From positions 20,819 through 84,818 of the forward strand of contig NZ_BDCC01000002.1 in assembly GCF_001613305.1 (NCBI RefSeq): a DNA stretch of 64,000 nt, in the 5' to 3' direction. This stretch comes from Nocardia vaccinii NBRC 15922 (GTDB lineage Bacteria; Actinomycetota; Actinomycetes; Mycobacteriales; Mycobacteriaceae). A program made the translations under genes and the position numbers. Below the pieces are notes generated by a model, which was given only the letters and a program-made list of their open reading frames with translations, had not been told where the DNA came from and ran no database searches. Of the stretch, positions 56,381-64,000 are shown one piece after another (the first letter of the stretch is position 1; every line of letters starts with the position of its first letter).

Positions 56381-57868
56381 ATGGCAATTCGGGTGATCAG
56401 CGCCGCCACTCTGACCCGCGATCTGGGTCGCTGGCGGCACGACGAGAACGGTGACAAACGCGCGGCCCGCCCGGCGTATCTGGCTCTCGCGGAAAGCATC
56501 CGGCTGCTGATCCACGACGGTCGCGCCCCCCTCGGCGTCGCCCTGCCCAGCGAGCGCGATCTGGCCACCACCCTGAGTGTGAGCAGAACCACGGTCACCT
56601 CCGCCTACGCCCTGCTGCGCGAACACGGCTACCTGATCAGCCGCCAGGGTTCGCGCAGTACGGTCGCCCTGCCGCCGAGCGTCGCGCACGACGGCGCGAA
56701 ACCCGCACGCAGCATCCTGGCGCTGATGTCGCCGAATCAGGTGCCCACGATCGATCTGACCTATGCCGCGATGTCCGCTCCGCCGGAGATGAACGAGGCG
56801 TATTCGACCGCACTACAAGGTATTCCGATCTATCTCGGCACCCACGGCATGGATCCGGTGGGCGTTCCGCCGCTGCGCGAGGCACTCGCCCGCCGCTACA
56901 CCGAACGCGGCCTGCCCACCGAGCCGGATCAGATCCTGGTCACCCTCGGCGCCCAGCACGGCCTGCGCCTGCTGCTGAACGTCCTGACCGCACCGGCCGA
57001 GCGCGTCCTGATCGATCATCCGACCTACCCCAATGCCATCGAGGCGATCCGCGACGTCGGCGCGCGCCCGGTCCCGGTGCCGCTGCGCCCGGAACATCCC
57101 GAGGCCGGTTGGGACCTGGACGGAATCCGCAGTGCCGCAAGGCAAACCGCGGCCAGCGCGGCATATCTGCTGCCCGACTTCAACAATCCGACCGGCCTGC
57201 TGATGAGCGCGGGCGACCGCGCCGAACTCGCCGCCATCGCCCGCGACACCCGGATGACGGTGATCGTCGACGAATCCATGGTCGATCTGCAACTCGACGG
57301 TGAGAGTCCGCCTCCGGTGGCAGCATTCGCGCGCGGCTCGGAGATCGTGACGATCGGTTCTGCCTCGAAATCCTTCTGGGGTGGTCTGCGCGTCGGCTGG
57401 GTCCGCGCAGCGCCGTCGCTGATCACCAAACTGCTCGGCATCCGCTCCACGGTCGATCTGGGCACCCCGGTGATGGATCAGCTGGCCACGGTGCACCTGC
57501 TCGACCACGCGGACACCATCCTCGAACACCGTCGCGGCCAACTCCGCGGCCGCCGGACCACCCTGCTCGACGCCATGGCACAGGAGCTGCCGGATTGGCG
57601 CGTGGTCCCCGCGACCGGCGGTATGTCGCTGTGGGTCCAGCTGCCCACACCGGTCTCCTCCGCCCTCGCCGCGGTGGCGCCCAATCACGGTGTGCTGCTG
57701 GCGGCCGGACCGCGCTTCGGCGTACAGGGCGCGTTCGAGCGTTTCCTGCGAATCCCGTTCACCCGGGACGAATCCGACCTGCGGGTCGCCGTGAAATCCA
57801 TTGCCGACGCTTACTCCACACTCACCCCACACGCCGCGGAACCGTTGGCGCCCATCACCTATTACTGA
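56381..57868 (+). CDS. MocR/GntR-family PLP-binding transcriptional regulator
   Basis: 495 aa from ATG 56381. Residues ~25-100 contain a winged-helix GntR domain (PAYLALAESIRLLIHDGRAP, SERDLATTLSVSRTTVTSAY, LLREHGYLISRQGSRS). Residues ~125-485 form a fold-type I aminotransferase-like domain: ILVTLGAQHGLRLLLNVLTA, IDHPTYPNAIEAI, AYLLPDFNNPTGLLMSAGDR, VDESMVDLQL, IGSASKSFWGGLRVGWVRA (PLP Lys in SASKSFW). Such regulators sense PLP or amino-acid-like effectors. Palindromes at its start and upstream of ogt are likely targets. Divergent from the small membrane protein. Confidence 0.93.
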   Translation: MAIRVISAATLTRDLGRWRHDENGDKRAARPAYLALAESIRLLIHDGRAPLGVALPSERDLATTLSVSRTTVTSAYALLREHGYLISRQGSRSTVALPPSVAHDGAKPARSILALMSPNQVPTIDLTYAAMSAPPEMNEAYSTALQGIPIYLGTHGMDPVGVPPLREALARRYTERGLPTEPDQILVTLGAQHGLRLLLNVLTAPAERVLIDHPTYPNAIEAIRDVGARPVPVPLRPEHPEAGWDLDGIRSAARQTAASAAYLLPDFNNPTGLLMSAGDRAELAAIARDTRMTVIVDESMVDLQLDGESPPPVAAFARGSEIVTIGSASKSFWGGLRVGWVRAAPSLITKLLGIRSTVDLGTPVMDQLATVHLLDHADTILEHRRGQLRGRRTTLLDAMAQELPDWRVVPATGGMSLWVQLPTPVSSALAAVAPNHGVLLAAGPRFGVQGAFERFLRIPFTRDESDLRVAVKSIADAYSTLTPHAAEPLAPITYY

Positions 57869-57894
57869 CCGCGAGGCGCCGAACGCGGGACATC

Positions 57895-57940
57895 GACGAA
57901 AAACCGCACACCGCCCGGCATTTCCGGACGAGGTGCGGCT
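57895..57940 (-). terminator. Intrinsic terminator (minus strand) after the small acidic protein gene
   Basis: On the minus strand GCCGCAC... pairs with GTGCGG across an inner CCGG/CCGG element, followed by TTTTT. It lies 17 bp after the stop of the small ORF at 57957 and between convergent genes. Confidence 0.7.
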
Positions 57941-57956
57941 CAACGTGTGGGGGCGA

Positions 57957-58109
57957 TCAGGATTCGCCGTTCGAGTCCTGCTCCGCGGGCTCGGGCGCGG
58001 CATGATCGGGAACGCCGGGATTGGGGTCCCGGGACAGGTCGATCAGGTGGTGGCGCTCAGCGCCCTCGGGGGCCGCGTGGCGCCCTTGGCTCTGCTGCTC
58101 CTGGCTCAT
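57957..58109 (-). CDS. Small acidic hydrophilic protein (50 aa)
   Basis: ATG 58109 with an excellent ribosome site GGAGGGAGA about 9 nt upstream, ending TGA 57957-57959. The sequence starts MSQEQQSQGRHAAPEGAERH, then HLIDLSRDPNPGVPDHAAPE, and ends PAEQDSNGES. It is rich in Glu, Gln, Pro and His with no helix or membrane segment evident, so it may be disordered. The gene lies 89 bp downstream of purA on the same strand and ends at an intrinsic terminator, so it may be the last gene of the purA transcript. No family recognised. Confidence 0.65.
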   Translation of the reverse strand: MSQEQQSQGRHAAPEGAERHHLIDLSRDPNPGVPDHAAPEPAEQDSNGES

Positions 58110-58198
58110 CGTGTGCTCTCCCTCCAGTTTTCGGACATCAGCACCTTATCCCGGGCGATTTCGGGTAGGCGGAGCGCCCAATCACCCGGGCGGAGTGC

Positions 58199-59803
<1,605 letters not shown>

Positions 59804-60463
59804 TTGAGTACCCACGTTCTCCGCTGCAACGGCGCCCCGGTTCCGATTGCGCTCGCATCTCTTCCGATGACACAGACTTCGGCCATTCCCGATCCGGCCC
59901 GCATCGATGAACTGCTGCCGGTGCTCGCCGCGGACAGTCTGCCCCGGCTGATCGTGCTCGGTGAGGACGCCGGTCTGGCCGCGGTGCTCACCCATCTGCT
60001 GCGCACCGAGCGGCTGCACGTGGAGATCGGGTACGTGCCGGTGGATCGCACCTACGGTTCGCGCGCCTATCAGACCGGCACCGGTTCGGCGGCGGCCGAG
60101 CGGGCCCTGGAAGGTAAGCCGCAGGAAACTCCGCTGATCCGCGACGACACCGGCAAGGTGCTCGTCGGCCGCGCCACCGTGACCGGACCGGGCGGTTCTC
60201 GGCTGGAGGGCGAGGCCTACGCCGACGAGGTGCAGTTGTTCTCGGGAACCGTCGCGGCACTGAATATCTCGCCCACCCTGGAAATGCCGGGCGCACGCGC
60301 GACGGTGGTGCGCCGATTCCGCCGGCGGCGCTGGGTCGCTGGGCGCGCGATCCAGTTGGGCACCCCGGGCGCGGTGGTGACCCGCGACGGAATCGCCGAC
60401 GACCGGACCGTGCCGCGGGCGAGCTTCTACCGGCACAACGAACCCTGGCGGCTGGTCCGATGA
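59804..60463 (+). CDS. Rv0358-like conserved actinobacterial protein
   Basis: 219 aa if started at TTG 59804, which has GGAGGG 8 nt upstream; the first ATG (59867) would remove 21 residues. The middle LPRLIVLGEDAGLAAVLTHL and RLHVEIGYVPVDRTYGSRAY resemble the N-terminal lobe of diacylglycerol/lipid-kinase-like proteins, but no complete kinase motif is visible. The second half is beta-rich (VTGPGGSRLEGEAYADEVQL) with an Arg-rich stretch (ATVVRRFRRRRWVAG). It overlaps the site-2 protease gene by ATGA, as in mycobacterial Rv0358-Rv0359, so the two proteins likely work together. Confidence 0.8.
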   Translation: MSTHVLRCNGAPVPIALASLPMTQTSAIPDPARIDELLPVLAADSLPRLIVLGEDAGLAAVLTHLLRTERLHVEIGYVPVDRTYGSRAYQTGTGSAAAERALEGKPQETPLIRDDTGKVLVGRATVTGPGGSRLEGEAYADEVQLFSGTVAALNISPTLEMPGARATVVRRFRRRRWVAGRAIQLGTPGAVVTRDGIADDRTVPRASFYRHNEPWRLVR

Positions 60464-61248
60464 ACCGCCCGTTCAACCCCCGGCATACGTCCGGGGCGGT
60501 TCGCCCGAGCCCGGTTTTCCTGCTGATCGTGCTGCTCACCGCGGTCGGCGGGGTGGTGGCCTGGGAAGCACAGCTGACCTCCTGGCAGGCCAAGCTCGGC
60601 GTATTCGTATTCGTGGTGGCGGGCTGGATCGTGAGTATGTGCCTGCACGAGTTCGGCCACGCGTATTCGGCCTGGCGGGCGGGTGATCGCGAGGTGGAGC
60701 TGCGCGGCTACCTCACCCTCAACCCGCTGAAGTACGCGCATCCGATGCTGTCGATCGGGCTCCCGATGCTTTTCATCGCGCTGGGCGGGTTCGCGCTGCC
60801 GGGCGGCGCGGTCTACGTGCACGCGCACAACTTCTCCCCGCGAGTCCAGCGAACGATCAGCGCGGCCGGTCCCGCGGTGAATCTGGTGTGCGCGGTGGTG
60901 CTGCTGGCGATCGTGCGCGTGGCCGGGTCCGAGCGGGACCATCCCGCATTCTGGTTCGGCCTGAGCTTCCTGGCATTCCTGCAGATCACCGCGACGGTGC
61001 TGAATCTGCTGCCGATCCCGGGCACCGACGGGTACGGCATTCTGGAGCCCTCGCTGAGTTTTCGGACGCGCCGGTCGATGGATCAGTTCAAGTCGTACGG
61101 ACTGTTGTTGCTGCTGGCCATCCTGTGGGTGCCCGCGCTGAATCGGGTGTTCTTCACGGCGGTGGATTATCTGTTCGAACTCTCGGGCGTGTCGTCGGAC
61201 TGGTCCGCGTACGGGAGCTACCTGACCCGCTTCTGGAATTCCTTCTGA
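60460..61248 (+). CDS. Site-2 protease family intramembrane metalloprotease (Rv0359-like)
   Basis: 262 aa from ATG 60460, overlapping the previous stop (ATGA). Zinc motif SMCLHEFGHAYSAW (HExxH) lies in the second membrane helix, and the C-terminal conserved NLLPIPGTDGYGILEP supplies the third ligand (NxxPxPxxDG). About six helices are predicted. M50-type proteases cut membrane-bound regulators or lipoproteins; this PDZ-less branch is common in actinobacteria and the substrate is unknown. The operon ends in a strong hairpin 23 bp after the stop. Confidence 0.92.
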   Translation: MNRPFNPRHTSGAVRPSPVFLLIVLLTAVGGVVAWEAQLTSWQAKLGVFVFVVAGWIVSMCLHEFGHAYSAWRAGDREVELRGYLTLNPLKYAHPMLSIGLPMLFIALGGFALPGGAVYVHAHNFSPRVQRTISAAGPAVNLVCAVVLLAIVRVAGSERDHPAFWFGLSFLAFLQITATVLNLLPIPGTDGYGILEPSLSFRTRRSMDQFKSYGLLLLLAILWVPALNRVFFTAVDYLFELSGVSSDWSAYGSYLTRFWNSF

Positions 61249-61271
61249 GCTCGGGCCCTCGAAAATGGGTT

Positions 61272-61302
61272 GGGCCGCCCGATCCAGTCCATCGGGCGGC
61301 CC
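61272..61302. terminator. Strong terminator after the site-2 protease gene
   Basis: Perfect 12-bp arms GGGCCGCCCGAT (61272-61283) and ATCGGGCGGCCC (61291-61302), loop CCAGTCC, followed by GTCTT. Confidence 0.92.
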
Positions 61303-61667
61303 GTCTTCGTACGGGCGTGAACGCAGTCCACCCCCCTCGACCGGCGCACCGCCGAACGGGTGCTCCGCGACGTCCTCCCCGGGTCGCACCTACTGACGTG
61401 CGGACCCCGTCGCTCCGACCGCGGGACGCGCACCGCCGCGTACGAAGTTTCCGACCGCGCCACCCCTCGTCGACGCGGTTCGACAACGAAGTTATCGGCA
61501 GTGCGAAGCCGCTTCACGAGTAGTGCACTACCCGAACCTCGATCATCCTCGCGCGCAATTCGATCGGTGCACCCCGCAGTCGGCCGAGGGATTACGCGCC
61601 GGCGGAATTCGTCCGGTCCGGACTGCGCCCGAGTTGCGCTCGGCTCGAATTCCGTTGCGGCGCTGAT
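61303..61667. other. Intergenic region without recognised genes
   Basis: 365 bp between the terminator and the 3' end of the FUSC gene. Open frames across it (for example 61360-61689) have arginine/serine-rich shadow composition and no start signal. I see nothing else. Confidence 0.4.
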
Positions 61668-62819
61668 TCAGTCCTGCGGCTGGACATAGGGGCGTTCGAC
61701 GGTCGGCGGGAGCAGAGCCATCGCCGAGAGGCGCTTGACACCGCAGACCTGCATGAGATCCACCACGATCGAACGGAGTTGGGCGAACACCACGTGCGCG
61801 GACAAACCCGCGCCGTCCACCAGATCCACCGTCGCGCCCTTGGCGACGCGGCGCAGGACGCGGGTGGCCTCCGCGGCGTCGGGCTGCTGCCCGGGATCGG
61901 CGAGCATGTACTGCCGCACCACCTCGACGGCCTTGCCGAGTTCCTCGACCTCCTCGATGATTCCGGGGTCGAGGATCTCGTCGTCGCGGACCAGGGTCAG
62001 AGCGCGGCGCAGCAGGACGCGAATGTTGCGCACGGCGTTGTCGAGCGGATCCACCGCTGCCCGAATCAGATTCAGCCGGGGGCGGGCGTTCCAGTAGAGC
62101 GGGGAGATCCGGCTGACCTCCCGGCCGCCCTCGACCACACTGCGCAGCCCGTCGATCTGCGATTGCGTCCCGCGCGCGGATTGCAGTGCGAGACGGATCT
62201 TTTCGGGGTCCTGCTCGTGCAGTCCGTCGGCACAGTCGGTGAGCGCGCGGCCGATCACCGCGAGAATATCCGCGGCCTGCTGGCGGGCGCGGCGCACCGG
62301 ATGCAGCGGGAAGATCGCCACCACCGCGACCCCGACCAGCCCACCCACCAGCGAATCCACCACGCGCAGTGAGGCTCCCCCGCTGTGCGGCGGATACAGC
62401 GTCGCCACCAGCACCGCGGAACTCGCGGCCTGCATCGGGATCACCGCACCGCGATCGAGAAATATCGCCGAGCCCATCGCCACCGCGACGACGAGCGCGA
62501 TCTGCCACGGCCCGGTGCCCACCCAGGAGATGAACAGGTCACCGATGCCGATGCCGACGCTGACCCCCGCGACCAGCTCCACCGAACGCCGGATCCGCGC
62601 GCCGAATGCCACGCCGATGGAGATGACCGCCGCCATCGGCGCGAAATAGGGCGTGGGGTGACCGACGATGCGATGCGCGACGAACCACGCGACCGCGGCG
62701 CCCACCGCGCACTGCAGGATCGGCAACGCGGATTTACGCAGACGTTGCCAGCCGCTGCGCAACCGTTCGGCACTGTTCTCGCGAACCGCGCTGACCGTGA
62801 AAGAATTCTCCGTGATCAA
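61668..62819 (-). CDS. FUSC/ArAE-family membrane protein
   Basis: 383 aa if started at TTG 62819. The N-terminal ~165 residues contain about six helices (LPILQCAVGAAVAWFVAHRI; PYFAPMAAVISIGVAFG; VAGVSVGIGIGDLFISWVG; IALVVAVAMGSAIFLD; AVLVATLYPP; VDSLVGGLVGVAVVAIFPL), the fusaric-acid-resistance/aromatic-acid-exporter type. The C-terminal ~215 residues are a cytoplasmic helical bundle (ALQSARGTQSQIDGLRSVVE; MLADPGQQPDAAEATRVLR). The only nearby ribosome-like GGAGG (3 nt before TTG) is part of repeat copy D, and no ATG or GTG is available soon after, so a TTG start with a repeat-derived site is likely. Confidence 0.85.
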   Translation of the reverse strand: MITENSFTVSAVRENSAERLRSGWQRLRKSALPILQCAVGAAVAWFVAHRIVGHPTPYFAPMAAVISIGVAFGARIRRSVELVAGVSVGIGIGDLFISWVGTGPWQIALVVAVAMGSAIFLDRGAVIPMQAASSAVLVATLYPPHSGGASLRVVDSLVGGLVGVAVVAIFPLHPVRRARQQAADILAVIGRALTDCADGLHEQDPEKIRLALQSARGTQSQIDGLRSVVEGGREVSRISPLYWNARPRLNLIRAAVDPLDNAVRNIRVLLRRALTLVRDDEILDPGIIEEVEELGKAVEVVRQYMLADPGQQPDAAEATRVLRRVAKGATVDLVDGAGLSAHVVFAQLRSIVVDLMQVCGVKRLSAMALLPPTVERPYVQPQD

Positions 62820-62962
62820 TTGCCTCCGCTTCGCTCCGGCGGGCCGTGGCCCCCCGAAGGGCCGATTCTTCCCTGCTGGCGCTCCACCGCTTCGCTCCCC
62901 CGCTCCGTCGGTCCGGAATCGACCCGGGCCACGGCCAGAAGTCGGCGTTGTCCAAGGCTGGG
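62820..62962. repeat. Dispersed intergenic repeat, copy D
   Basis: Begins TTGCCTCCGCTTCGCTCCGG directly at the FUSC start codon. Continues GGGCCGTGGCCCCCC, GGGCCGATTCTTCCCTGC, CACCGCTTCGCTCCCCCGCT, GTCCGGAATCGACCCGGGCC and the tail GAAGTCGGCGTTGTCC. Its first 22 bp are the complement of the two short inverted heads. Confidence 0.85.
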
Positions 62963-63002
62963 GAGCTCGGTGATGCTGGAGGTCACCCGCGGGCGAGCAA
63001 GG

Positions 63003-63446
63003 TCAGTCGATGCCGAGTTCGGCCGCGGCGCGGGGGTCGCAGTCCTCGAGCAGGTCCAGGCAGCGGGCGTATTCGTCGGTTTCGCCGATGGCACGGGCGG
63101 CGCGGGCCAGAGCGCCGACGCTGCGCAAGAATCCGCGGTTGGGCTCGTGGCTCCAGGGCACCGGGCCGAAACCCTTCCAGCCGTTACGGCGCAACAGGTC
63201 CAGACCGCGGTGGTAGCCGGTGCGGGCGAAGGCGTAGGCCGCGATGACATCGGCGTCGACCGCGTCGCCGGTGGCCTCGGAGCGGGTGAGCGCGGCCTCG
63301 GCCAGGTGAGCCCAGGCGATCGAGGCCGTCGGGTGCGCGGCCGCGACCTGAACCGGATCCTGTTTCTCGAGCAGTGCCGACTCCGCCTCCACATTTTCGG
63401 GAAGAAGTACCGGCTGCGGTCCGAGCAGATCACCGAAGGACGTCAT
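63003..63446 (-). CDS. DUF3151 family protein
   Basis: 147 aa from ATG 63446. The family is actinobacterial and of unknown function (mycobacterial Rv0360c, also next to Rv0359 and Rv0361). Conserved-looking stretches: FGDLLGPQPVLLPE, ASIAWAHLAEAALTRSEATG, AYAFARTGYHRGLDLLRRNG, WKGFGPVPWSHEPNRGFLRS, YARCLDLLEDCDPRAAAELG. The pattern is that of a small TPR-like helical repeat protein (inference). It diverges from the proline-rich protein gene across 98 bp. Confidence 0.9.
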   Translation of the reverse strand: MTSFGDLLGPQPVLLPENVEAESALLEKQDPVQVAAAHPTASIAWAHLAEAALTRSEATGDAVDADVIAAYAFARTGYHRGLDLLRRNGWKGFGPVPWSHEPNRGFLRSVGALARAARAIGETDEYARCLDLLEDCDPRAAAELGID

Positions 63447-63544
63447 GGCACATCATCCTATGGCAGCGGCAATCTGCACCGCTGTCCGAAATGCTCGTTA
63501 GGCTTGCTTGGACCGAAACCGATCCCCCGAACGAAGGGTAGCGC

Positions 63545-64000
63545 GTGTCCGACCCGACAGACGATAAGAAGCCGCAGCCGGACTCACCCGGCGCCGAGCA
63601 ACGTCCGTCGTCCGGCGCGCCAGGATCCGGACCTGCCGCGCGTAATCAGTTCCTGTCCCGCGACCAACTCCCCGGCCGCGGACCGGGCGAGCCCACCCGA
63701 GGTGACCAGGGCGGACCGCGTCCGGCCGCGCCCGGCGGTCCGGCGGATCAGCGCGGGCCCGCGGGCCGGCAGCCCGCCGGCGGACCTTCCGATCGTCTCC
63801 CGGGCGCTCTCGGCGGAGCTGAACCCGGTGCAGGACAGCCAAATTCACCATCGACACCACCGCCGCCCCAGCGCTCGGCGAACGCGGGCGCCCGGCCGGG
63901 TAACGCCGCCACGCCGGTCGCACAACGTCCGGGCAGCGCACCGAGACCACCTGCCCCCGGCCTGCCGGGCGGCGGCCCCACCCCGCCTCCGGGCGCATCC
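63545..64000 (+). CDS. Proline/glycine-rich protein, 3' partial (Rv0361-like)
   Basis: The frame from GTG 63545 (GAAGGG upstream) runs to the window end without stop: 152 codons seen. It begins VSDPTDDKKPQPDSPGAEQR and continues with Pro/Gly/Ala/Arg-rich disordered sequence (NQFLSRDQLPGRGPGEPTRG). By position after DUF3151 it corresponds to mycobacterial Rv0361, a protein with a disordered N-terminus, a membrane helix and an external domain; those parts would lie beyond the window. Confidence 0.75.
   Translation, partial: MSDPTDDKKPQPDSPGAEQRPSSGAPGSGPAARNQFLSRDQLPGRGPGEPTRGDQGGPRPAAPGGPADQRGPAGRQPAGGPSDRLPGALGGAEPGAGQPNSPSTPPPPQRSANAGARPGNAATPVAQRPGSAPRPPAPGLPGGGPTPPPGAS

Noticed and set aside
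61360..61689. Open frame in the 365-bp gap before the FUSC gene
   Set aside because: No start signal and Arg/Ser-rich composition typical of non-coding GC-rich DNA.

Overview
This is a high-GC actinobacterial chromosome segment, most likely from Nocardia or a very close relative in the Mycobacteriales. The evidence is gene content and order. Several blocks match Mycobacterium tuberculosis neighbourhoods: pknG-glnH-glnX / mutT3 / thiE / thiO-thiS-thiG, pta-ackA beside fgd1, rhodanese-metZ, thiC and thiD near xthA, purA / Rv0358 / Rv0359 (site-2 protease) / Rv0360c (DUF3151), and the echA7-fadE12-accA2-accD2-fadE13-Rv0976c operon. GTG and TTG starts and 1-8 bp gene overlaps are frequent.

Layout. 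1-6.4 kb: exonuclease III (5' end cut by the window), a membrane protein, a FadE5-type acyl-CoA dehydrogenase, a TetR regulator, and thiC behind a TPP riboswitch. 6.4-9.4 kb is the accessory part: a two-gene toxin-antitoxin-like module with a triple TGTACA operator, decayed coding sequence, a DUF5995 secreted protein, a Zur-type box on a CobW GTPase remnant, and a broken second copy of the 5' end of thiD. 9.4-13.8 kb: TetR and epoxide hydrolase (divergent), intact thiD, a GT2-GtrA polyprenyl glycosyltransferase, tRNA-Glu(CUC). 14.0-23.1 kb: a seven-gene minus-strand acyl-CoA carboxylase/dehydrogenase operon. 23.3-27.1 kb: class III nucleotidyl cyclase and a two-gene ABC exporter, flanked by copies of a dispersed repeat. 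27.1-30.1 kb: thiazole and thiamine-phosphate synthesis genes. 30.4-36.5 kb: mutT and the GlnX-GlnH-PknG amino-acid sensing system. 36.5-41.7 kb: ackA-pta, a deazaflavin-dependent reductase and fgd1. 41.9-45.3 kb: a HAD phosphatase, a RibD-like reductase and metZ-rhodanese behind a SAM-IV riboswitch. 46.0-50.9 kb: ferredoxin-NADP reductase with an iron-box-like site, an amidohydrolase, a nucleoside-permease-like lipoprotein, alpha-methylacyl-CoA racemase. 51.0-64.0 kb: a large LuxR ATPase regulator, two secreted proteins, ogt, a MocR regulator, a small acidic protein, purA, a site-2 protease pair, a FUSC membrane protein, DUF3151, and the start of a proline-rich protein cut by the window end.

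How parts cooperate. ThiC, ThiD, ThiO, ThiS, ThiG and ThiE cover most of thiamine phosphate synthesis, with thiC under TPP control. GlnH (binding lipoprotein), GlnX (membrane sensor) and PknG (soluble kinase) form a known signalling chain to central nitrogen metabolism. Fgd1 makes reduced F420, which the adjacent DDN-type enzyme can use. Pta and AckA interconvert acetyl-CoA, acetyl phosphate and acetate.

Most notable: the PknG N-terminus carries five copies of a T-x-A-[VI] motif resembling the mycobacterial phospho-acceptor site; a previously unnamed (to me) intergenic repeat family of four long copies and two short inverted 'heads' abuts start and stop codons; and several operator-like palindromes link genes not obviously related, for example MocR and ogt. 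No insertion sequence, prophage or CRISPR array was seen.
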